Source: Bacteroidota bacterium (lineage in GTDB: Bacteria > Bacteroidota > Bacteroidia > Bacteroidales > Dysgonomonadaceae). From it: a DNA stretch of 62,493 nucleotides. Of this stretch, positions 9,286 to 18,605 are shown in pieces. Position 1 is the first letter of the stretch, and the number at the start of each line of letters is the position of its first letter. A program made the position numbers and the translations under genes. The stretch spans positions 1-62,493 of the forward strand of contig JAMNYO010000133.1 in NCBI GenBank assembly GCA_023622765.1. Direction: 5' to 3'. The notes under the pieces were generated by a model, which searched no databases, had not been told where the DNA came from, and was given only the letters and a program-made list of their open reading frames with translations.

Positions 9286-10407
9286 ATGAAAAGAAAAGGG
9301 AGTTGCATCGTTCTGCTATGCATCCTGTTCGCCCACGTTGCCGCGCAAGATCATAAAAGCGAAGCGTGGAACGTGATACAACCCTATTTTGCACCTCCGG
9401 CGGAATTCCAGGCTGTTTATGGGGATTACCGCTCACCCCGGCTGTTTTACAATGGCGACTCCGTACGAACCGCGGAAGATTGGGCAAGGCGGGCACGAGA
9501 AATTCGTGACAAGTGGATGGAGATGATGGGAGAGTGGCCGGCGATCTTAACCGATCAAACACTAGAAATCGTCGAAACGGAAAAACGGGAGGATTTCATA
9601 CAGCATTTGGTAAGGTTTTACTGGACTCCAAACGAGCAGACGGAAGGATACCTGTTGATTCCCGATGGCGAAGGTGAAAAACCCGCGGTAATCACCCTCT
9701 ATTACGAGCCCGAAACGGCGATAGGTAACGGCAAAGCGGATAGGGATTTCGCGTATCAACTTACCAAACGGGGATTTATAACCCTTTCGCTGGGGACGAC
9801 AAAAACAACGCGAGACAAAACATACTCCCTTTACTACCCCAATATAGAGGATGCGGCGTTGCAACCTTTATCTGCGCTAGCGTACGCGGCCGCTAATGCC
9901 TTTGAGGCGCTGGCAAAGGTGGAAGGGGTGGATCCGGGTAGGATTGGGGTCATGGGGCACTCGTACGGCGGGAAATGGGCCATGTTCGCTGCCTGCCTGT
10001 ACCCCAAGTTCGCTTGCGCGGTGTGGGGTGACCCGGGTATCGTGTTTGATGAAACCAAGGGCTCCAACGTCAATTACTGGGAGCCCTGGTACTTGGGCTA
10101 CTACCCCCCGCCCTGGAGCAACACCTGGTCAAAAACCGGTGAGCAGGGCAAAGGGTTGTATCCCAAACTGAGAAGCGAAGGGTTTGATCTGCACGAGTTG
10201 CACGCTCTGATGGCACCCCGCCCTTTCCTGGTGTCCGGGGGCTCATCCGATCCGGTAGAGCGTTGGATTCCCCTAAATCACGCCGTTTCAATTAATAAGC
10301 TACTTGGATTCAGCAACAGGGTGGCGATGAGCAACCGGCCGGACCACGCCCCTAACGAAGATTCCAATAAAATTGCCTACACTTTTTTCGAATATTTCTT
10401 AAAATAG
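9286..10407 (+). CDS. Secreted alpha/beta-hydrolase esterase
   Basis: Exported serine hydrolase, likely an acyl or acetyl esterase trimming glycan substituents. Start 9286 was chosen because it gives a clean signal peptide ending AHVAAQ and lies 7 bp after the previous stop; a longer in-frame opening overlaps the upstream gene. The triad can be read: Ser226 in GHSYGG, Asp322 in GGSSDPVE, His354 in RPDHAPN. The lid and core resemble acetyl-xylan esterase / S9-like hydrolases of Bacteroidota loci. Probably co-transcribed with the phosphodiester glycosidase. Confidence 0.8.
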   Translation: MKRKGSCIVLLCILFAHVAAQDHKSEAWNVIQPYFAPPAEFQAVYGDYRSPRLFYNGDSVRTAEDWARRAREIRDKWMEMMGEWPAILTDQTLEIVETEKREDFIQHLVRFYWTPNEQTEGYLLIPDGEGEKPAVITLYYEPETAIGNGKADRDFAYQLTKRGFITLSLGTTKTTRDKTYSLYYPNIEDAALQPLSALAYAAANAFEALAKVEGVDPGRIGVMGHSYGGKWAMFAACLYPKFACAVWGDPGIVFDETKGSNVNYWEPWYLGYYPPPWSNTWSKTGEQGKGLYPKLRSEGFDLHELHALMAPRPFLVSGGSSDPVERWIPLNHAVSINKLLGFSNRVAMSNRPDHAPNEDSNKIAYTFFEYFLK

Positions 10408-10410
10408 ATG

Positions 10411-10418
10411 TATCTTTG
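10411..10418 (+). promoter_or_regulatory. -7 box for susC
   Basis: TATCTTTG starts 4 bp after the esterase stop and about 50 bp before the SusC start, so susCD may have its own promoter. The -33 region (TTTTTTCG) is only approximate. Confidence 0.5.
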
Positions 10419-10466
10419 GGAAAATGCGCTATCATAGATATTGAATATAAGATTACTTAACTTTTA

Positions 10467-13400
10467 ATGTATTATGCAATGATTAAAAACAAGACAAACC
10501 GATTTCTTCTACGCTTGTCTTTGGTGATGTTCACCTTATGTTTGCCGCTTATCTCCGTGGGCGAACTATGCGCGAACAACTACGAAGTGAGGCAAGGAGA
10601 TCTGATGATTCGGGGGAAGATTATTGATTCCCGGGGTAACACGTTGCCCGGAGCCACCATTGTGGTCGAAAACACCAACCGGGGAGTAGTTTCCGATGTT
10701 GATGGTTATTACGTGATCGAGGCGAAGAAGGGGGACGTGCTTGTCTTCTCCTATATCGGCTTCAAGGAGCAGAGAATTGAAGTGGGCGACAGAACGGCCA
10801 TCGATGTAACCTTGCAAGAGGAGACCACGCTTCTGGATGAAACGGTAGTGGTGGGGATGGGAACGCAAAGGAAAGCCAGCGTAATCGGTGCTATCTCCCA
10901 GATAGAGGTGGAGGCGCTGCGCATCCCGCAACGTTCATTAACGTCGGCCCTATCCGGGAAAATAGCGGGGGCAACCATCGTGCAGCGTTCCGGTGAACCG
11001 GGTTATGACGAGGCCTCGTTTTGGATCAGGGGTATCTCCTCTTTTGGTGCCAACCAAGCCCCGTTGATATTGGTGGACGGGGTAGAGCGGAGCATGTCTA
11101 ACTTGTCCATCGAGGAGGTCGAGTCGATCTCGCTCCTCAAGGATGCCTCGGCAACGGCCATATATGGTGTTAGGGCCGCTAACGGCGTAGTACTGGTAAC
11201 CACCCGCAAAGGGGTTGCCCAAAAACCGATAATCGAGGCGAAAGTGGAATATGGGGTGTCCGACCTTCCCAATATGCCCAAATTCCTGGACGGGGTAAAC
11301 TACGCGAAGCTCTATAACGAGGCTTTTGGGCAAGAGAACTACTCCCAAGAGTACATCGAGTACCTGGAGAGCGGCATCAACCGATTCCTATGGCCCAACG
11401 TGAACTGGTTTGACGAGATCTTTAAAAAGTGGTCCAACAACATGAACGCCTCCATCAACGTGAGGGGAGGGGGCGAACGGGCGCGCTACTTCGTGAACGC
11501 CAGCTTTTTCGGAGATAACGGCAACTTAAAGGATTACAAGTACAATGACTATAAGTCAAATATTAACCTGAAACGGTATAACTTCCGTTCCAACATCGAT
11601 TTAACCCTCTCCAACTACACCAGTTTGAATCTGGAGATCGGGGCTAACCTGACCGACTCGCATGAACCGGGGGTTGGGAACAGAACCCTCTACTCCACCT
11701 GGTTCGGTAGCCCGGTAGAAGAGCTGTTCTATTGGGCCTACCTCTCCACGCCGCTGTCGGCACCGGTGCGCTTGCCCATCGAGTACAACGAGGACGGCAC
11801 CGCGAAAAAATGGGGATGGGGTGCTCCCAGCCAGATAGGGGAGTTAAACCCCGCGGAACGACTGTTCGGCTCGGGGTACAATACCCGATTCGCCGCGGAG
11901 ATCATGAGCCAGGTGATATTGAATCAGGATCTCTCCTTTATAACGCCGGGGCTGGACTTCAAGGGATTCTTCTCTTTTGACGCGTACAACAACACCAGAC
12001 AGCAGAGGCACAAAAAAGAGACCACCTACTCGGTGGATGGCGTGGATGATGAAACCGGTTACATCGTGGTGAAGGAGGTGGACAAGGGGCAAGAGTACCT
12101 TGGCTATAGCACCAACTCCACGAGTACCCGTGCCGTTGAATTAAAAGGTCAGTTGAACTATAACCGGCTGTTCAACGACAAGCACCGGGTAGGGGGTATG
12201 CTGATGTATTACCAGCGCGACTATATCAACGGGTCGGCAGGCAGCGCGATAACCTCGTTGCCCTATAGGAAACAGGGGGTGGCCGCACGGGCTACCTATG
12301 ACTACCGGGATACCTACTTCGGGGAATTTAACCTGGGGTATAACGGTTCAGAAAACTTCCCCAAGGAGCAACGGTTCGGTTTCTTCCCCGCCGTGGCAGT
12401 AGGCTACCTGATTTCCAGCGAGCCGTTCTGGAACGTGGAAGCTGTCGACTTCCTTAAAATCAGGGGCTCTATCGGGCTGGTGGGTTCAGACGCCTTGCCC
12501 TCCAATATGCGGTACGGTTACCTCTCCACCTGGGGTTCGGGGTTGGGTAGCTACGCGTTTGGTTTAACCCCGTCCGTTATTTCCGGGGTGGGCGAACAGC
12601 AAGTGGGGGTATCCGACCTGACCTGGGAGAAGGGGTTGAAAAAGAACGTTGGGCTGGAACTCAAAATGTTCAAAAACGCGTTCTCTATCGACGTGGATCT
12701 CTTCCACGAGGAGAGAACCGATATCTTGATCCAACGCCAAACGTTACCCGCGATAGCCGGGCTTAACCAGATGCCCTTTGCCAACATGGGGGTTATGCAG
12801 AACCGCGGGATCGAGACCACGGTTGAAGTGAATCATCATATCAGCGACTTTTTCTTTAAGCTGTATGGCAACTTCACCTACACCAGGAACAAAGTGCTTG
12901 AAATGGATGAACCCCAAAGGGAGTACGAATACCGGATGAGAACCGGTCATCCCTACGGTCAACAATTTGGACTGATCGCTTTGGGCCTTTTCGAAAATCA
13001 GGCGGAGATTGATAACAGTCCGGAACAGACATTCGGAACGGTAAGACCCGGCGACGTGAAGTATAAAGATGTGAATGACGATGGCGTAATTGATTCCAAC
13101 GATGAAGTGGCCATAGGGTATTCAAGCATACCCGAGATCATTTACGGCTTCGGCACGCAATTCATGTGGAAAGGGTTTGATTTGGGGGTCTTCTTCAGAG
13201 GGCAAGCCAACGTGACCTACACAGCGGGGGGAAACACATTCATACCCTTTAGCCAAGGGGTTGGGAAAGGCAACGTGTTTGCCAAGGCACTCGACAGGTG
13301 GACACCCGAGAACCCCAACCCCAACGCGTTCTACCCCCGCCTCTCCGACGGTCTTTCAACCAATAACTGGCAGCTCTCTACAAGGAGGATCTACGATGGG

Positions 13401-13616
13401 AGCTTGCTGCGTTTGGCCGACGTCGAGTTAGGCTATAACGTGGGGAAGAAACACCTTTCCTGGTTTGGCGTCGAGAGCTTACGGATCTACATGCTGGCGA
13501 CGAACGTGGCCCTCTTCTCCAAGTGGGATATGTGGGACCCGGAGACAGGTGCTATCAACGGAAACAGGTACCCGTTGCCTCGTAAGATCAATTTTGGAAT
13601 AAGAACCACTTTTTAA
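10467..13616 (+). CDS. susC: SusC-family TonB-dependent outer-membrane transporter
   Basis: Imports oligosaccharides across the outer membrane with its SusD lid. 1049 residues, the usual size. After a signal peptide (about 1-36) comes a carboxypeptidase-regulatory-like beta domain (IRGKIIDSRGNTLPGATI, about 47-125), a TonB-box-like DETVVVGMG, the plug domain (LTSALSGKIAG, LILVDGVERS, LLKDASATAIYGVRAANGVVLV), then a beta barrel ending in the aromatic NFGIRTTF. It is followed 12 bp later by susD. No HTCS, ECF sigma or other regulator is adjacent, so control may be remote. Confidence 0.95.
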   Translation: MYYAMIKNKTNRFLLRLSLVMFTLCLPLISVGELCANNYEVRQGDLMIRGKIIDSRGNTLPGATIVVENTNRGVVSDVDGYYVIEAKKGDVLVFSYIGFKEQRIEVGDRTAIDVTLQEETTLLDETVVVGMGTQRKASVIGAISQIEVEALRIPQRSLTSALSGKIAGATIVQRSGEPGYDEASFWIRGISSFGANQAPLILVDGVERSMSNLSIEEVESISLLKDASATAIYGVRAANGVVLVTTRKGVAQKPIIEAKVEYGVSDLPNMPKFLDGVNYAKLYNEAFGQENYSQEYIEYLESGINRFLWPNVNWFDEIFKKWSNNMNASINVRGGGERARYFVNASFFGDNGNLKDYKYNDYKSNINLKRYNFRSNIDLTLSNYTSLNLEIGANLTDSHEPGVGNRTLYSTWFGSPVEELFYWAYLSTPLSAPVRLPIEYNEDGTAKKWGWGAPSQIGELNPAERLFGSGYNTRFAAEIMSQVILNQDLSFITPGLDFKGFFSFDAYNNTRQQRHKKETTYSVDGVDDETGYIVVKEVDKGQEYLGYSTNSTSTRAVELKGQLNYNRLFNDKHRVGGMLMYYQRDYINGSAGSAITSLPYRKQGVAARATYDYRDTYFGEFNLGYNGSENFPKEQRFGFFPAVAVGYLISSEPFWNVEAVDFLKIRGSIGLVGSDALPSNMRYGYLSTWGSGLGSYAFGLTPSVISGVGEQQVGVSDLTWEKGLKKNVGLELKMFKNAFSIDVDLFHEERTDILIQRQTLPAIAGLNQMPFANMGVMQNRGIETTVEVNHHISDFFFKLYGNFTYTRNKVLEMDEPQREYEYRMRTGHPYGQQFGLIALGLFENQAEIDNSPEQTFGTVRPGDVKYKDVNDDGVIDSNDEVAIGYSSIPEIIYGFGTQFMWKGFDLGVFFRGQANVTYTAGGNTFIPFSQGVGKGNVFAKALDRWTPENPNPNAFYPRLSDGLSTNNWQLSTRRIYDGSLLRLADVELGYNVGKKHLSWFGVESLRIYMLATNVALFSKWDMWDPETGAINGNRYPLPRKINFGIRTTF

Positions 13617-13628
13617 ATCGTGTAAAAA

Positions 13629-15599
13629 ATGAAACATACATATATATACTTGCTAATCGCGTTCATCCTAGGCTTCACCGGTTGTGCCGACTTCCTGGAT
13701 AAGCAACCCGACGATATGAAGACCGATGAGATGGTTTGGAGCTCAAGGACTGAAGTTGAAAGGTACCTTGCCAACGTCTACGCGGCCATCCCGGAACACA
13801 AATTGCAACAAGATGACCCGTGGTTAGGGCTGTCGGATGAGATCGACCTGTCGTGGACGGTTTACCACACCTACCCCGTTAACCTGGGAAACTGGGATAC
13901 GAATTCCGGGTTTTACAGGAAATACGAATTGTGGTATAGGGCGATTCGCGCCTCATTCGTCTTCGAGAATAACGTGGATCGTTGCCAAGAATTAAGTGCC
14001 GATTTGAAAACGCAATACAAGGCAGAAGTTAAGTTTTTGCGGGGGTACTACTATTGGCTGCTCTTGCGCCAGTACGGCCCGGTAATTTTAATCAAGGAAG
14101 AGCAGCCGAGCAACGCCGATTGGGTTGGCTTTGCCCGCTCCTCTTTCGACGAGTGCGCGGAATATATTTGCGAGCTGATGGATGAGGCGGCAGCAGATCT
14201 CCCCGTGCATTGGCAAAACAACACCGGCTGGTTTGGTAAGCCCAACAAGATCGTTTGCGCGGCCGTCAAGTCCATCGTGTTGACGCACGCGGCAAGCCCG
14301 CAGTGGAACGGCAACAGCGAGTACGCCGATTTCAAGAACCCTGATGGTACGCCACTGGCAAACACCGTTTACGACGAGAACAAGTGGAGGAGGGCGGCCG
14401 AGGCCAGTAAAGAGGTGATTACCATTGCCGAAACCCAGCCGGACGCGAACCTGCGCCTCTATAAAAACAATGAGCAGGAAGGTGGAACGTTCAATCCATA
14501 CAAGTCGTTGGTAGATGTACAGATAAAAGCGTGGAACTGCGAAATCATTTTTGGCCGTTACGGGCAAGGCAATACAGAGGCGTGGATGGTACATGCATCT
14601 CCCTCACCCAATAACCTGGGAGGGATTGGACCCACCCAACGTCTCGTCGATGCCTTTTTGATGAAAAATGGTAAGCCGATTGAGGACCCGGCCTCCGGCT
14701 ATGTCGCCACCGGTTTCGCGACCAAGCCCGGTGATAACTGGAACCCCAAAAACCGGAACATCAACACCAACGATGGACGCATAGGGATGATTGCCGATAT
14801 TCGGGCTTGTGACGCATGGGGCCACTGGGCAGGAGAGTGGAACATGTATGCCGATAGGGAACCCCGCTTTTACGCCTCCATCCTGTACAACAAAAGGGTT
14901 ATCCCTCAAATACCGGATGATGTCGCGAAAAGGAACTATTACAGTTCTGCCGGACAACAAAACGGCTATGGAAGGGTAGAACTCTATTACGGGGGTGCTT
15001 CCAGGCAATCGGGTAGTACCACCTTCTTCTCGCGCACCGGCTACCTGGCCTTCAAGAACGTGGACCCGATGGCGAACATGCGGGACAGAACATACCCTCA
15101 ACAATACATGAACGTCTATATTCGATACGCCACCATACTGTTGAACTATATTGAGGCACTCAACGAATACGACCCAACCCATGCCGATATCCGCAAGTAC
15201 TGGGATATGATTCGCGAACGGGCCGGTGTGCCCAGCGCGTTTGTCGCATCGCCCCAAATCGCGGGTGACAAAAATTTGCAACGAGAGTTCATACTTAGGG
15301 AGAGACAAATTGAGTTGGCGATGGAGTGCGATCGCTACTTCACCACGAGGCGAAGGTGGTTGGCCCATACACCCGACAAGGGCGGAGCCATCGATGACCG
15401 TAAATACGGCGATGGAGGAAGAATGTGGGGAATGGATATCAACGCCGGTGACGCCAACGGCAATAATTTTGATTTCACCGGGTTCTACGATGTCGTGCCT
15501 TTCGAAGTGAGGGTGTTCAAAAAGGCCTATTACCTCTTTCCTATACCACAGACCGAGATAGATAAGAGCAAAAACTTAGTGCAAAACCCATGGTGGTAA
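13629..15599 (+). CDS. susD: SusD/RagB-family glycan-binding lipoprotein
   Basis: Surface lid protein of the SusC transporter. Lipoprotein signal ends GFTGC, followed by the typical FLDKQPDD start. TPR-like helices are recognisable (VKFLRGYYYWLLLRQYG; ATILLNYIEALNEY; RERQIELAMECDRYF) and the C-terminus YLFPIPQTEIDKSKNLVQNPWW is the family signature ending. 656 residues is at the long end for SusD. Start is 12 bp after susC, so the two are co-transcribed. Confidence 0.95.
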   Translation: MKHTYIYLLIAFILGFTGCADFLDKQPDDMKTDEMVWSSRTEVERYLANVYAAIPEHKLQQDDPWLGLSDEIDLSWTVYHTYPVNLGNWDTNSGFYRKYELWYRAIRASFVFENNVDRCQELSADLKTQYKAEVKFLRGYYYWLLLRQYGPVILIKEEQPSNADWVGFARSSFDECAEYICELMDEAAADLPVHWQNNTGWFGKPNKIVCAAVKSIVLTHAASPQWNGNSEYADFKNPDGTPLANTVYDENKWRRAAEASKEVITIAETQPDANLRLYKNNEQEGGTFNPYKSLVDVQIKAWNCEIIFGRYGQGNTEAWMVHASPSPNNLGGIGPTQRLVDAFLMKNGKPIEDPASGYVATGFATKPGDNWNPKNRNINTNDGRIGMIADIRACDAWGHWAGEWNMYADREPRFYASILYNKRVIPQIPDDVAKRNYYSSAGQQNGYGRVELYYGGASRQSGSTTFFSRTGYLAFKNVDPMANMRDRTYPQQYMNVYIRYATILLNYIEALNEYDPTHADIRKYWDMIRERAGVPSAFVASPQIAGDKNLQREFILRERQIELAMECDRYFTTRRRWLAHTPDKGGAIDDRKYGDGGRMWGMDINAGDANGNNFDFTGFYDVVPFEVRVFKKAYYLFPIPQTEIDKSKNLVQNPWW

Positions 15600-15616
15600 C
15601 CTTTAAAAATATAATG

Positions 15617-15715
15617 ATCGTATGAAACGAGCATGTAAATCATTTACACCCATGACAATGATTAAAGCGAGTTCCATACGATACCTTTGAAAATAATAAT
15701 TTTAATCGTATGAAA
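15617..15715 (+). promoter_or_regulatory. Regulatory gap with repeated ATCGTATG motif
   Basis: Between susD and the next gene, ATCGTATG (15617-15624) and its inverted copy CATACGAT (15675-15682) flank 50 bp; ATCGTATGAAA is repeated at 15705-15715, overlapping the next start codon. A -7 box TACCTTTG is at 15682-15689. The motif also occurs, inverted, near 7760 and at the GH109-like start, so it may be a locus-wide site or simply a shared translation-start context. Confidence 0.4.
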
Positions 15716-17140
15716 AGAATAATTTATTTACTATACGTGCTGCTGATTGGATTAGGGAGTACATTCCTGATATCTTGCAGCGAAGAGGAGATGGATGAAT
15801 CGTTGCCTCTGAATCCTGTTTTAAATCCTTTCAAAGCGGTTACAGCACAGGACGGTAATCAAATTGTTTATGCAACCATCTCTAATGAGAATCGCACCAT
15901 TCATTTTGAATTTGCCAAACTGAAAGCAGAGCAGAGAAAAGCGGTACCGGTCAATTTGCATATTTCGAAACGTGCAAAACTGATATCTCACAATGATACC
16001 ATTGTTACGCTCGATTTGACTAAACCGTGCGAAATAACGGTAAACAATCTTTACAAAGATATCACCTATACCATTACAGCAAGCGCTCCTTTCCGTCTTG
16101 AGTTGTGGAGAAAAAATGCAGCCGAGCTCAATTTTGTAAGGCACAATAACGCTGCATTGGCATTTAGCGGAGAGTACCTGGTTGTACATGAAAGGACAAA
16201 ATTTGACTATTACAAAATTGCAGATGGAACAAAAGCCGGTACATTGTCTTTCGAGGGTATCGATTGGGCTACTCTTACGAGAACGGTGCCTCTCTTCATG
16301 GCAGGCGACGATGCAGGCAATATCGTGGCCACGAACTTCTATAGGAGTGTAGGGATTCCGGTAGGCGGTAATAACATCATACATATGTACTGGTGGGAAG
16401 GAGTTACCGCCAAACCTAAACTGCTCTTCGCGTACGATGTAGATCTGAACGATCTGCCCGGAGATAAAGATGTTGGTCGCAGAATATATGTTAAAGGTAA
16501 TATAAAAGAGCATGCGCTACTCTACATGGGTGTGTCGAATCAAAACATGTTTCTACGTTGGGAGATAAAAAAAGGACAAGTTGTTTCCGGACAGCCTGAG
16601 AAGGTTGCCTACGATCCGGGATACCAGATGGGTATGCAGCCTACCGTGGTTCCTATTGAGTTCGGGAAAGAGAGCAACTACTTTATATCCAGGTACGACG
16701 CGGGAGCGGCAAAGGTCGCGATAACCTATATGGACGGCAAAACAAATAAGCCTAAATATAAGTCGGAACACCATATTCAAGATATCTACCATCAATGGTT
16801 GGGCGGGGGATACGCGTTTGACTACTTAGACTTGGGTGCTGAGAAGTACATTTTCGTGATAGAGCAAAATAACAACTACTGGATGAGAGAGATTTATAAC
16901 GTTACCGGGGTAATCAATAATCCAAGTGGCACCAGTACAAACCCGCTCGATTACGTTGTGGCCGGAACACGCGTTTGGAATGCTTGGTTGGATTCACCCA
17001 TGGATCCTGTGCTGGGTGTAAATGGCAACGTTACCGGAGACGTGGTTATAAAAGTCTCTCCCGATAAGAAAACCGCCATAGTTGCTTTCTTATGCACGAA
17101 CTCCGGCGTGGTTGTATGGGAAATTAATGCCAGAGAGTAG
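15710..17140 (+). CDS. Surface lipoprotein of the SusCD locus
   Basis: 476-residue lipoprotein (signal ending FLISC) without an enzyme motif I recognise. An Ig-like DUF5018-type N-terminal region (about 35-130, with VTIS-like strands and LTKPCEITV) precedes a C-terminal part with repeated beta-strand units (GDDAGNIVATNFY, RYDAGAAKVAITYMDG, YIFVIEQNNNYW) that looks like a propeller-like fold. Its position right after susD fits a SusE/F-like surface glycan-binding protein. It is AT-richer and uses codons such as ATA more than susC/susD around it. It ends at a strong hairpin terminator. Confidence 0.6.
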   Translation: MKRIIYLLYVLLIGLGSTFLISCSEEEMDESLPLNPVLNPFKAVTAQDGNQIVYATISNENRTIHFEFAKLKAEQRKAVPVNLHISKRAKLISHNDTIVTLDLTKPCEITVNNLYKDITYTITASAPFRLELWRKNAAELNFVRHNNAALAFSGEYLVVHERTKFDYYKIADGTKAGTLSFEGIDWATLTRTVPLFMAGDDAGNIVATNFYRSVGIPVGGNNIIHMYWWEGVTAKPKLLFAYDVDLNDLPGDKDVGRRIYVKGNIKEHALLYMGVSNQNMFLRWEIKKGQVVSGQPEKVAYDPGYQMGMQPTVVPIEFGKESNYFISRYDAGAAKVAITYMDGKTNKPKYKSEHHIQDIYHQWLGGGYAFDYLDLGAEKYIFVIEQNNNYWMREIYNVTGVINNPSGTSTNPLDYVVAGTRVWNAWLDSPMDPVLGVNGNVTGDVVIKVSPDKKTAIVAFLCTNSGVVVWEINARE

Positions 17141-17174
17141 GCAGATAGTGAATCATGAATCATCTAAACTACAT

Positions 17175-17222
17175 GTAGCTCCTGTTGAAAGGGTTGATGT
17201 TTCAACGGGAGCTACCTGTTTT
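17175..17222 (+). terminator. Rho-independent terminator
   Basis: A 16-bp stem (17175-17190 with 17200-17215, one G-U pair) with a 9-nt loop is followed by CTGTTTTA. It separates the SusCD unit from the glycosidase relic and the DUF4855 gene. Confidence 0.85.
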
Positions 17223-17245
17223 ACAAACCGCGTCCTGTACCCTAC

Positions 17246-17335
17246 AAAGCGGTTAATCCTGGCGGTGAGGGTTCCTCCTTAATCCCGAGTGATGAAAATG
17301 GACAGCGCCCCGTGACGAATACCGTAACGGCTTAC
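17246..17335 (+). pseudogene. Relic of a second phosphodiester glycosidase C-terminus
   Basis: The frame reads KAVNPGGEGSS, then LIPSDENGQRPVTNTVTAYW, which aligns with EAINLDGGGSS and IIPSDANGQRTVTSALAIY at the end of the intact NAGPA-type protein encoded at 8034-9278. The segment between the two blocks (about nine residues) is missing, and the DGGG core has become PGGE. Only this tail remains; the frame is closed upstream at 17195. It runs in frame into the opening of the DUF4855 gene. Confidence 0.7.
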
Positions 17336-17368
17336 TGGAAAAAGTTAAGAAGAAAAATTACAGGAAAT

Positions 17369-18487
17369 ATGAGAAAAATGGCAATACCCTTTCTATTAAT
17401 CACGTTGCTGTTCGCGTGCGCGGGTAAAACGACAGACGATATCCCCAATGGCAAGGAGGATGAGAATGGTGGCGGTGGAGACAAAGAGGTGCTTTACAAA
17501 TGGGAAAAAGAGCGGGCCTCCCTGTTGGATTACCACAACATGGTCCTCATCTACGGGGGAGGCAGCCACCGTGCCTACAAGTGGGATGAAGAGACCATAC
17601 AGCCCTACGTGACCTACACCGATGAAGGGGGGATCGAACGGTGGCTTTTTGACTGCTTCCTCTTCCTGGAGATTCACGATGGGGCCGGAAAGATGTTTGC
17701 CAAAGGGTATACCGACAGACCGGCCAATCAGCAGGACTGGAAGAAGCTGGTTGACTACTACTTCCAATCCAGAACAGGCCTTGGTGCTTTGAACAGGTCC
17801 GTGGGTGCAGCCATAGAGCGAATAGGTGAGCCCGGCAGCAAAAGGCGGGTCGTTATCGGGTTGCCGGAACCCATCAAGGAACAAAAGGATTGGGGCTCCG
17901 TGTCGGATGGGGTGATGTTGGATTTCTCCAAAAACGACGATCGGGTAAAGGCGTGTAAATGGTATATCGACCACGTGAGGACAAGGTTCAACGAGATGAA
18001 TTACAAGAACCTGGAGTTGGCCGGGTTCTACTGGATCGCGGAACATGCCGGCGATACCCGGACCATCGTGAACCAGATTGCCACCTACCTCAACGGGCTG
18101 CAATACACGTTTAACTGGATACCCTATTTCAAGTCTGAGGGCTACTCGGAATGGAAAAAGTTCGGGTTTAACTACGCCTACCTGCAACCCAACTATTTTT
18201 TCCACGAAACGGTTGCCTATTCCCGTTTAACCGACGCGTGCCAGTTGGCGATCACTTACGGCATGGATATGGAGATGGAGTTCGATGAAAGGGTCCTCAC
18301 GGGGTGGGGCTATCGACTTAAGGACTACATGAAGGCGTTCAAGGAGAACGGGATTTGGCAAAACAAGCGGCTCGCGTATTATCAAGGGGGAACCGCCCTG
18401 TATCAACTGGCCCACACCCGCGACCCGGAGCTTAAGGAGTTGTACCATCAATTTTGTACGTTCGTTATCGGGTCCGTTAAGCCGTAA
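17369..18487 (+). CDS. DUF4855 lipoprotein
   Basis: Envelope lipoprotein (signal ending LLFAC) matching the DUF4855 family often found in Bacteroidota glycan loci. The start at 17369 has AGGAA upstream; a GTG at 17312 in the same frame only reads through the upstream glycosidase relic. Landmarks are LIYGGG, IERWLFDCFLFLE, a helix-rich middle, and the barrel-like segments LAGFYWIAEH, FNWIPYF, FGFNYAYLQPNYF and GMDMEMEFDERV, which suggest a TIM-barrel-like glycosidase fold. No activity has been established to my knowledge; its role in the locus is inferred from position. Confidence 0.75.
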   Translation: MRKMAIPFLLITLLFACAGKTTDDIPNGKEDENGGGGDKEVLYKWEKERASLLDYHNMVLIYGGGSHRAYKWDEETIQPYVTYTDEGGIERWLFDCFLFLEIHDGAGKMFAKGYTDRPANQQDWKKLVDYYFQSRTGLGALNRSVGAAIERIGEPGSKRRVVIGLPEPIKEQKDWGSVSDGVMLDFSKNDDRVKACKWYIDHVRTRFNEMNYKNLELAGFYWIAEHAGDTRTIVNQIATYLNGLQYTFNWIPYFKSEGYSEWKKFGFNYAYLQPNYFFHETVAYSRLTDACQLAITYGMDMEMEFDERVLTGWGYRLKDYMKAFKENGIWQNKRLAYYQGGTALYQLAHTRDPELKELYHQFCTFVIGSVKP

Positions 18488-18605
18488 CACCTGTCATGAA
18501 AAAATCATAGTATAAAGCCTCTGAAGTATGGATAGCGTGCCCCACCGCGTAACCCTACCTAACGGCCTGGAGATCACCGTGGGCGAAAGGGAGGCCATCA
18601 GACCC

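Noticed and set aside
15622-15690. A 22-codon frame in the susD downstream gap
   Set aside because: It has a start context like the next gene but no family or coding signal; the inverted ATCGTATG motif explains the similarity.
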